A DNA stretch of 64,000 nt, from contig CANUEZ040000180.1 of the NCBI GenBank assembly GCA_948099385.1, positions 2,543,001-2,607,000 of the forward strand, given 5' to 3'. The notes under the pieces were generated by a model. It searched no databases. It saw nothing but the letters and a program-made list of their open reading frames with translations, and had not been told where the DNA came from. This document shows positions 18,634 to 27,116 of the stretch, piece by piece. The position numbers and the translations under genes are program-made. Numbering within the stretch: the stretch's first letter is position 1; every line of letters begins with the position of its first letter. This DNA comes from Fasciola hepatica. Its lineage: Eukaryota; Platyhelminthes; Trematoda; Plagiorchiida; Fasciolidae.

Positions 18634-18667
18634 AATCAAGCGCGGGTAAACGGCGGGAATAACTATG
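18634..18667 (+). rRNA. 28S rRNA, 34-base continuation
   Basis: AATCAAGCGCGGGTAAACGG, then CGGGAATAACTATG, is the conserved 28S sequence that should follow position 4706. Its first five bases (AATCA) duplicate 4702-4706. It stops 12 bases upstream of the canonical R2 cleavage site (TTAAGG/TAGCC), where another element begins. Confidence 0.9.
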
Positions 18668-19575
18668 GCTGAACTGCAATACACCGCACCCCTAAGAATG
18701 AGCTGACGAGCCTGAGGAGTTTGGTAATCAAATCCCTCCCGGTGTCCCGGGCAGCCGATCAGGTGTGTAGAGTTTCTGAGCAGCAAATTCTTGACGCCGC
18801 CAAGATTTTACAAGATACCGAGAATTGCTCCAAGCGAGTCATCCTTTGGGGCCGCTTCCTCAGTTCGGATCACCCTCGTGACACCTACGCCCAGGTGTTT
18901 AGTCGCCTTAAGCTCCCTTTACCACTTAAAGGTCAGTCCACTTGGTTGGTAACCTAATGCACCAACCGGGTTCACGGTATTCTCATTGTGATGGGCTCCA
19001 CAGATGCAGTCAAACGAATTGTTTCCTCGGCCGGAAAGCTCAAGGAGGAAATTAAAGGGCTCAAGGGCGTATCCATTGATAAGCCACTTCATCTGAGGCT
19101 CCGCAGTGAGAAGGCTAAACCAGAAATTCCTCAAAAAGCTGATCCTAAGCTCCGAGTGCTGTCAGTTTTCCCGGTAACTCGCCTTGAGGACCGAGCTGCA
19201 TGTCCACCATCCCTCGCTTCCCTACTGACACCATTTCCCGTCGCCGGAAGTACTCCCAGTAGTAGGCCTAGTGCCACTAAACATCTGTCGCCTACGAAGA
19301 GTATCCCAGGCCCCATCATAGCCAATAGGACTATTTCAACGGACGAGACTCACTCATCCTTGAGCCTAGACATGAACCTGCAACCTGTTTCTACTGAAAG
19401 AAGCAGTGAGGAGGTTAACGCACCAGATAATATATCTGGTGCTGTCATGAAAAACAAGCTTAACAACAAGAAAACTCAGAACAGGGCATCACGCAGTGCG
19501 CAGAAGGGCAAACCACAAAAAGCAGCCCACCCTTTTCGGAGACCGAAGGATGTAGACCGTCCGCCAGGTTACTAG
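18668..19575 (+). pseudogene. ORF1 of element 4
   Basis: The open region reads NELTSLRSL..., then a TAA at 18955-18957. It continues to 19575 in a basic, serine/proline-rich protein with KNKLNNKKTQNRASRS and a lysine/arginine-rich end. No zinc finger is visible. It probably represents an RNA-binding ORF1; the family assignment comes from context before APE-RT. Confidence 0.55.
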
Positions 19576-19736
19576 ACATCAAAACCTACTGGTCCCCCCA
19601 GCAGTCTGCTTACCCTCTAGCCCCCCAATATCTTCAGCCCCCGACTCTCCCAGGACCTCCTTTCCATCCCCAATTCCCTCTCTTTCCCACTCCTCAAGCC
19701 CAAAACCAGCTGCCTCTGGCGATTCTGCAACAACTC

Positions 19737-20340
19737 CTGAGCATGTGCTCAAGTGTTTTTACAGCAATTGCCTGAGTGTGTTGAATAAGATCCCGGAGCT
19801 TCGGCAGCTTGCAGTGGATAAGGAGCCTCAGATCACAGCCCTCAGAAACCTGGCTCACCCCTGACATACTTGATGCCGAAATATCCATTCCGGGATACTT
19901 CACAGTAAGGCAGGACTCCAGTAGAGGTTGTGCCGGCAGGGTCATCATATGCTACGGTAATTCGATCCCTCCTCCCACTTTACTGACAACACCTACCTTT
20001 TCATGTATTGATTGCTTGTGGGTTGTGTTTAACCTCTCTAGGACAGATACCCTATTGTTTGGTGTTGTCTACCGTCCTCCCGCATGCAATTCAACTGATA
20101 GCCTAGGTCTCATAGACTTATTGGGCTCCCTGAAAAGCTACACAGACTTCACCCATCTGTTAGTCACTGGTGACTTCAACTCTCCCAGTACAAACTGGCA
20201 AAGAGCTGATGCCCCGGATATCACTTTCGGTAAACCCCTCCTTGATCTCGTACTGAAAAACTCATGAGTGCAGAACGTAAGAGATCCGACTAGATATCGC
20301 ACAGGCCACGCCTCGTCCCTACTAGACCTGGTCATCACCA
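19737..20340 (+). pseudogene. AP-endonuclease of element 4
   Basis: The fold begins with CFYSNCLSVLNKIPEL (about 19758-19805). It shifts frame near 19850, where the expected TETWL catalytic block loses its Thr-Glu. Then come WLTPDILDAEISIPGY, GVVYRPP, VTGDFNSPSTNW (GDFN intact, about 20167) and an in-frame TGA at 20265-20267. LLDLVITN and LGKSDH (intact) follow. Confidence 0.8.
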
Positions 20341-21260
20341 ATGATCGGTTCCTAATAGATGTGGTGCATTACTTGCCGCCCCTCGGCAAAAGTGATCACA
20401 TTCTCATTGGATTCGATTATATCGTGGAATGGCCTCCTCTTCCCTCAGAAACTAAAATTTTCAGATCCTTCAAAAGGACCAATTTTGACCAAGTCTGTGC
20501 ATTTTTTCACTGCCAGCTAAATTCAACTAACCCAGGTAATTCTGCTGATGAAATGGCAGGGAATCTCAGAGAGTTAATCTCCTTAGCTGATAGACTATTT
20601 GTCCCCAGAATTCATCGCCCACAGACCGCTAAGCGACCTCTCCCTCGCCCCATTAGGTGCATTCTAGACGAACGCGCACTCCTCTTTGCTAGATATAAAG
20701 CCACAGGCCTTGCTCGTGATGCAGAAGACTTCAGGATCATACGGAACATATGCAAAGACAAGATTAGGTCCTATCAGAATGCAGTCCAACGATCTGTACT
20801 TGATCGAGCACGGACCAATAAGGCATTTTTCTTTCAGTACATGCGCCGTCTTAAGGGTACAGTTCCGACGCCATTAGCTCTCAAAGATAGTGCCGGATCT
20901 CCAATCACTTCCCCTAGCCAAGTAGCCGAGGCATTCAGCTTCTACTTCCGTACAATTTTTAGCTCCATACCCATATCATCCCACCCTACCATGTACCCGT
21001 TATCTATGACCACTACCCTTAACCGCGTCACTATTCCCATTGGTGCAGTCGCTCAAGGTTTCCGACGGCTCAACCAATATTGCCCTATGAGTCCTGACCT
21101 AATCCACCCCCGTATTCTGAAGGAAGCCGCGGATACATTAGCTGCTCCTTATGCCTCGCTTTTTCAGCGATGTGTTGACGATGGAGTTTTCCCCCGTAGC
21201 TGGAAAAAAGCAGTAATCGCACCCATCTATAAGAAGGGTAGTATACACCTTGCTTCATAG
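20268..21260 (+). pseudogene. Linker and RT fingers of element 4
   Basis: It continues from the APE through a linker (RYKATGLARDAEDF...) to the RT fingers: FRRLNQYCPMSPDLIHPRIL and WKKAVIAPIYKKGS. The frame then leaves the RT at about 21240: the YRPVSLTS segment is missing and sequence jumps to HRNKILSPSQHGF, an internal deletion of roughly 100 bases. Confidence 0.8.
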
Positions 21261-21963
21261 AAATAAGATCCTCTCCCCGTCCCAACATGGGTTTCTTCCT
21301 GGCAGATCATGCATCACCAATATGCTTACTGTCATGGATAGTCTAACGAAAGCCTATGATGATGGCCAGCTCTTACAAGCTGTATTCATCGATTTTGCTA
21401 GGGCTTTCGATAAGGTCCCCCATGCCCCTCTTCTTTATAAGCTGCAGACATACGGGATCACAGGCTCCATGTTGGCCATCCTACGTAGCTTCCTTGCCGA
21501 CCGCACCTCTGTGGTTAAAGTCGGGGACGTTTTGTCTCAACCCTCCCCAGTAACAACTGGGGTCCCCCAAGGGTCAGTCTTAGGTCCTCTTCTTTTCTTG
21601 ATCTACATAAACGATCTACCGACAGCCCTTTCTGCGAAAATTGCCATGTACGCAGATGATGTAACCCTCTGGAGTTCAAGCGTTGAAGACCTGCAAATTG
21701 CAGTTTATGAAACAAAACGCTGGTCCGAGGATTGGAACCTCCCAGTTAATGATGACAAATGCATGAGCATGTCTTTCGACAGAGAGACTGGTCACACGTT
21801 TTCCATTAACGGAGCAACCACACCGCCAACGGTTGACCGACACAAGGTGCTCGGTTTCTGGTTAGATTGTAACTTATCCTTCTCTCATCATCACCAACTT
21901 GTGAGCAAGTCTGCCTTTCGAGTCCTAAACACGATTCGAAGGTCCTTCCCGCGCATATCTTAG
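21250..21963 (+). pseudogene. RT palm of element 4
   Basis: The catalytic palm is well preserved: SPSQHGFLPGRSC, FIDFARAFDKVPH (motif A), TTGVPQGSVLGPLLFLIYIN and MYADDVTLW (motif C intact, near 21647). It ends at TAG (21961-21963) within the thumb region. Confidence 0.85.
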
Positions 21964-22525
21964 GATGATTTCCCCATAATTCTCGGCACGTATATCCGAC
22001 CTCTGCTGGAGAACGGCAGTCAGATAGTGCACTCTGGTCTTGTCCGAGACCGTGAGATCCTAGAAAGAGTACAGCGGGCCTCCACCAAGGCAGTAAGGGA
22101 TCTATCCCATCTACCTTATCCCGTCCGCCTCACTCCTCAACCTCTATCCCCTTGACGTAAGACGCGTAAGAGGTGATCTGTTTTTGATGTTCCATCTTTT
22201 TGAAACAGGTCAAAGCGATTGCTTCTTCTCCGTCTGTCCAGCCTCCTCTCTCCGTGGTCACAGCAGGAAAGTTTTCAAACCGAGGCCACGCACTTCACTA
22301 AGGATTAACTTTTTTAGCTATAGGGTTATTACCATGTGGAATGCACTTCCGAAAGATATTGTTCTCTTGCAGAACAAAACTATCTTCAAGAAAAAGCTAG
22401 ACCTCTACTTGGGTCTCCCAATAATTCCTTTGTCAGAAAAAACAAACAAAATAGTTGTCTTTTATCGCATATATGTTCATGAATGCCGCACCCCCTCTCA
22501 GCTTAAGGCACTGTCCACAGTGTGA
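21964..22525 (+). pseudogene. RT C-terminus of element 4
   Basis: YIRPLLENGSQIVHSG and LERVQRASTKAVRDL are readable just after the stop. After a frame change, 22184-22525 encodes FETGQ...LRINFFSYRVITMWNALP and ends at TGA. This is the usual non-LTR RT C-terminal block. Confidence 0.75.
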
Positions 22526-22965
22526 CACTGCATGATGTTATGTGTATCTTGTTTTCGCTGCCATCCCCGCCCCTTCCCTCGCTTCTTTTTACTCTCGTTT
22601 CAGCTCAGTGAATCCGACAGAAGATCAAAGATTTCCTCAAGAATCGGGACAATTGGGCTCAAAGCCTCGAACCCGTGTAGTACTTCAACACTTCAAGACT
22701 CTCTCGGTGTTCCTTTACGAATCGGTCGTGCTAATTCGTATCTCTCTAAGTGCATCCTTTTTTGACTATTTACATCAAACTCCGAGGATAAGACAGTCCG
22801 ATGCGCGCGCTTACTTTCCTGTGACGTATGAGGCCCTTCATGAACCCGGTTTTTTGGCACGATCTCCGCAGTATTCCTCCAAATGCTTCAATCTCTCCTC
22901 TCAAAGCAAATTCGGGTACGTCACGGCGCCAGGTCACTTTCCTGACGTCAGCTGTTAATGCGATT
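22526..22965 (+). other. Unassigned; possibly decayed R2-like 5' repeats
   Basis: No frame is recognised. The right part weakly resembles the tandem units that follow (CCAAATGCTTCAATC..., GGTCAC order). It may be an older unit of the R2-like 5' region. Confidence 0.3.
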
Positions 22966-23580
22966 ATTGCCTATTCATCCCGTTTAACTCTAAGATCGGT
23001 CTTCTTGATACCTATTTTACACAAAATTCTTAAATTCCCACACTTGTCCCTTTGGTAACCCTTCATGAGAGTACATAACTCCACTGGTCCTCCTTGCTAA
23101 ACGCGGGAGTCCTATTAAAATTTCTTCGCATCAAACATTCACGGTGCGCTTGGCCTCATTTTGATACTATTTATGCATTTTTCTATACTGTATTTCATTC
23201 CAACGACCCTCTCATCCCACGACCGAACCTCAGTGAGGTAGCACAGGCCATTTTTCAATATTTTCAGCATTCTTTCTCCAAATTGTTCACACTTGTGCCT
23301 CCGATTGGTCACTTTTAGTTTCTTTATCATTGACTCCGCCTGAAAGCGGTCTTTCTGATACCACTTATATATATATATATATATATAAGTTTTCTGCAAT
23401 TCCCAATTTTGTCCCTATTTTCACCCTTGATGAGGGTACATCATTCCACTGGTCCTCCTTGCTAAACGCGGGAGTCCTATTACAATTTCTTCGCATCAAA
23501 CGTTCACAGTGCGCCTAGCCTAATTTTGAGACTATTTGTGCAATTTTCTGTCCGGCTTTACATTCAGGGCATTTATCTAG
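22966..23580 (+). repeat. Tandem 364-base units at the 5' end of the R2-like element
   Basis: The block GGTCCTCCTTGCTAAACGCG occurs at 23087 and again at 23451 (period 364). Matching flanks on both sides are CGGTCTT(T/C)CTGATACC before it and CTATTA(A/C)AATTTCTTCGCATC after it. The second unit carries a (TA)n insertion at 23366-23388. The inverted copy at 29250-29731 holds the same arrangement with a shorter TA run. Confidence 0.8.
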
Positions 23581-23894
23581 ATTGCTGATTTTTGAGACAT
23601 TCCGTCTTTATGATTCGCTCACTATGCCGTCCCTCGTAACTTCTGAATTTCTCAACTCACATACACGCATGTGCCGGTCCTCGGACCTATCACACACAAA
23701 CAACCCTATGCCAGTTACGCGCAAGTCTGTGGAATATAGTGGCCAGCCGTAACTTTAACACCCTGTGAGTACTCCGTATGCTTCCGGTTGGTCTTCGTGA
23801 AGAAGCCGAAGCTAAGGTCTGCTTTCAAAGCTGCCCTACACACCTGTGTTGGTGCCGTCCGTGATACCCATGTCCGCCACCTTTTTCGCTGGCC

Positions 23895-24668
23895 ATGTCC
23901 ACCCACAATGCAAACGGGGCGGCCTCAGCCACCCCAATGGCCAGTTCATCTCCACCATTGGAATATATTTGTGACATAAACGGTAAATCCTGCAGAAGTA
24001 AATCAGGTCTCACCCTACACAGAAAAGTGCACCCTCCACCCACTCACCCGCCACTGCCACCCCCGCCAGCCACGCCAAAAGCCTTCCAATGTATTCTGTG
24101 CTCGGATTCATTCCACACAAAGATGGGACTCACGCAGCACAAAAGACACCGCCACCTCCAGGAATACAATGGCGATAAACGTCAGCAGATCGTCACCTTC
24201 GTCCGATCACGCCGGTGGACTGCCTCAGAGGAAGCGGCTCTCATTGCACTCGCCAATGACATGTCGGTCACCCACTTTGAAAAGTAGGAGCTGTGTGCCG
24301 CCCTTTCAATACAATTTCCAAATAGGTCTGCCGAAAGCATCAAAAAGAGATTACAACACCTGGACTGGCAATACCCGGACGACGTCCTGCCAGATTCCGC
24401 TTCATCCGATGACGATACCAACACATCCAATCCCTCGTCAGACTCTACCAGCATGCTCCAGCCACTGCTAAACAGCCCCACCGATCCCGAGCCGGAAGCA
24501 CCCCAACCAACAGAAAGCTTCTCCGCAACATCCATAGGCCTTTTGGAGGCCGCTTGTTCCTTACTTCGCTCCACACCCCATGATGTCTTTGGATCAGGCG
24601 AACTACTTTCAATAGCAGAGGCCGGACTCTCTATCTATCGACGCTGCTGCACTCCGATGCAGACTTGA
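23895..24668 (+). pseudogene. R2-like N-terminus: zinc fingers and Myb domain
   Basis: This part recognises target DNA. A first C/H finger (YICDINGKSC...LTLHRKVH) is followed by a classical finger, C-x2-C-x12-H-x3-H, at about 24090-24150. A Myb domain (RRWTASEEAALIAL...) spans about 24210-24350. An in-frame TAG at 24285-24287 cuts the Myb domain; the protein is readable beyond it (ELCAALSIQFPNRSAESIKK, HLDW). The start at 23895 is a non-ATG choice made only as the left limit of the open frame. Confidence 0.85.
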
Positions 24669-25265
24669 AGCCCACGCCGAAGCCAACATACCCAACCTCT
24701 GGAACCCCAGCCGACCACGGTCATCTCTATTGCCACCCCGTCCAATTTCCAGCCGCCCAGGTCAAAAGTCCTCGCTCGACGAGCCCAATACGCTCATTTG
24801 CAATGCCTTTTCGCCCAACGTAAGAAGGACGCCGCGAGAGAGGTACTCTCAGGTCGATGGCACTCGGCCCACGCGAATGACAGCTCCTGGTCTCCGGATT
24901 TTACCCGGTTCTGGTCTGAAAAGCTTTCGCCCCGCCACTCAACGACCCCCGCCCCCACCGACAATTGTCACACCCCCCGTCGCTTATCCTACGTCCCATC
25001 ACCATCCCAGAGCTCCAAGACGCCCTGAAAGATATGAGGGGCTCTGCCCCCGGCATTGACCGTGTGACCCCAGAGGCTCTTCTCCGCTCCCCCCTTATCC
25101 CTGTTCACCGCCTACATTAACATTCTTCTGGCCCTTGCCCATGTACCATGCCGCCTAAATACTGCGCGCGTCACATTCGTCCCTAAGTCCGACAATTCCA
25201 CCTCCCCATCCGACTATCGCCCTATCTCCGTTTCTCCTGTTCTGTTACGCTCCCTCCATAAGATC
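24669..25265 (+). pseudogene. R2-like linker and RT-0/fingers, broken frames
   Basis: After a frame change, the R2-typical block ARRAQYAHLQCLFAQRKKDA is seen near 24775-24835, followed by REVLSGRW. The ELQDALKDMRGSAPGIDRVT block (about 25010-25065) and FVPKSDNSTSPSDYRPISV (about 25185-25235) occupy different frames. Confidence 0.75.
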
Positions 25266-26306
25266 TTGCAACGTCGCTGGACTTCGTTATTTCCCGTGGA
25301 CGGACTACAGTTCGCCTTCCTGAAACGGGATGGAGCTTTCGAAGCAACCGCCTTGCTGCATACCCTCCTCCGACACACACACACCTCGTTCCAATCTCTA
25401 GCTTTCGTCTCCTTGGACCTCTCAAAGGCTTTCGATTCTATCTCCCACGACTCTATCTTACGCTCAGCAGCCACTTTCGGCGCACCACCCATTTTGCTGA
25501 ACTACATCAGTTCCTCGTACGCCACAGCCTCCTGTGTTCTACCAGACGGCTCCACAATAACACCTCGTCAAGGTGTCCGTCAAGGTGATCCTCTGTCGCC
25601 CCTTTTGTTCATCATGGCGATTGACGAAATACTTTCATTATCGCATCCACAAACTTCTTTCCTTACGCCCTCCGGTCCAATCGATGCCATTGCATACGCA
25701 GATAACCTTATTCTCTTCGCAGACTCCACAGACGGCCTGCAGAAGAAGCTATCCGATTGTTCCATTGCTTGTGGCATGTCAGGCCTTGTGTTTACCACCC
25801 AAAAATCTTTCTCTGCTTCTATTATCACTTCGCCCAAACAAAAGATTTCGGCATTAGACAATGCCACTCTCTTTGTAAACGGTCACCCCATACGCACTCT
25901 TTCCACCTCCGACACTTTCTCCTACCTCGGGACGTCTTTTACTTATCGCGGCAAGGCTGGTGTTGATTATTCAAACACCCTTCGCACTGTGTTACAGGAT
26001 GTCATTTCGGCTCCTCTCCGCCCATTTCAACGTCTTTATGTACTCCGTTCCCATATCATTTCTCGACTGCACCACACACTCTGCCTCGGCGTCATTCACA
26101 AGAAGACACTGAAGCGGCTTGACCTGCAAGTGAGGCATTGTACTCGAAAAATCCTGCGCCTGTCCAAGGACACACCTACAGCGTACTTTCACGCTCGATG
26201 CTTCGATAGCAGACTCGGTATCCCCCACCTCTCATCTCAGATCCTTCTCATCCGTCGGAAACGCCTGGAACGATTGCTATCGTCCACGGCTCCTCTTCTC
26301 AGATGA
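25266..26306 (+). pseudogene. R2-like reverse transcriptase, YADN active site
   Basis: This continuous frame holds FVSLDLSKAFDSISHDSI (motif A), RQGVRQGDPLSPLLF (motif B), YADN (25695-25706, motif C) and the thumb region FSYLGTSF. Active R2 enzymes have (Y/F)ADD, so the last aspartate has become asparagine by a one-base change. The frame ends in a TGA at 26304. Confidence 0.88.
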
Positions 26307-27116
26307 ACGGGCACACGTCCCGCAGCCTCTTCATCTCAAACGATCTCCCACGTCCCCATATCAATCCAAGGTATCTACATCCAGTCCAAGGAGCAGGCCG
26401 CCGATGCATGGAAGAATTCCCTCTACGGCACCCTCGACGGGAAGCATATCAGCTGTCAACAGTTCGCCGCTCCGTCAGATCTCTGGATCACGTCACCCAC
26501 CAGGATGTTCCCTCGAGACTTCATCCACAACATCAAACTAATGTGTCACCTTCTATCCACCAAGACAAGGCGCTCTCGGGTACTACGCAGTGCCGATGAC
26601 ATACTCTGCCGGGTAGGTTGTGGACAGCCAGAATCCCTATCCCACATCTTGCAATCCTGCAGCATCATTCACGACTCGCGATGTCGCAGACACGGCGACG
26701 TTGTCAACCTGCTCCTGAAAAGGATGATGCGCATTGGGGCTACCTGCTATAACGAACCACACTTACCACTCCAAACGACTTTTTGTAAACCCGACGTCAT
26801 GTCGTAAAAGGGAATACGGCCTTCGTGTGCGATATAGCGGTTTGTGACTTCTCGCTCACCCAGCAAACACTGACAAATAAAGTCGCCAAGTATCCCACTC
26901 CCATAGTCAATACGGCGATTTAATCGTTCCTATCGGCCGGTGGCCACGCCACTCCCAACATCGTACACAGACCCATTGTTACCACATATAAGGGTTTTGT
27001 ACATAAGTCCTCCGCATCAACCCTGCGCCAGTTTCACCTCTCCCCCTTGGATGTTCTGGACTTAGTTTCTACCACAATGCGTGGATCCACCAAAACATAC
27101 CTTTTGTGGATGCGAT
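26307..27116 (+). pseudogene. R2-like CCHC knuckle and restriction-like endonuclease
   Basis: The C-terminal region nicks the 28S target. KNSLYGTLDGKHISC and MFPRDFIHNIKL lead to the knuckle C-x3-C-x7-H-x4-C at 26607-26660. The endonuclease shows KPD at 26787-26795 and the downstream catalytic Asp (VCDIAV) at 26831. Between them lies an in-frame TAA (26805-26807), and another stop is at 26920-26922. The remaining frame ends TYLLWMR with TAA at 27114-27116. Confidence 0.85.

Larger units (their letters stand above)
18668..22525 (+). mobile_element. Non-LTR element 4 (CR1/L2-type), 5'-truncated and broken
   Basis: This is a third APE-type non-LTR family with ORF1 remnants (18668-19575), APE (about 19740-20340), linker, RT (about 20870-21963) and a C-terminal piece to 22525. 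It starts mid-ORF1 right at the 28S piece. Frameshifts, stops and an internal deletion near 21238 show it is dead. No (CTGAA)n tail is seen at its end, and 28S does not resume there. Confidence 0.8.
22966..27116 (+). mobile_element. R2-clade non-LTR retrotransposon, sense copy
   Basis: Domains in R2 order are CCHH zinc fingers, Myb domain, RT with the GVRQGDPLSPLLF motif, CCHC knuckle and restriction-like endonuclease (KPD...D). Coding sequence spans about 23895-27116 and is broken by stops and frame changes. R2 elements insert at a fixed site in 28S rDNA. This copy is not directly flanked by 28S on its left (element 4 lies between), but its inverted partner is. The left limit is approximate. 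Confidence 0.85.
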
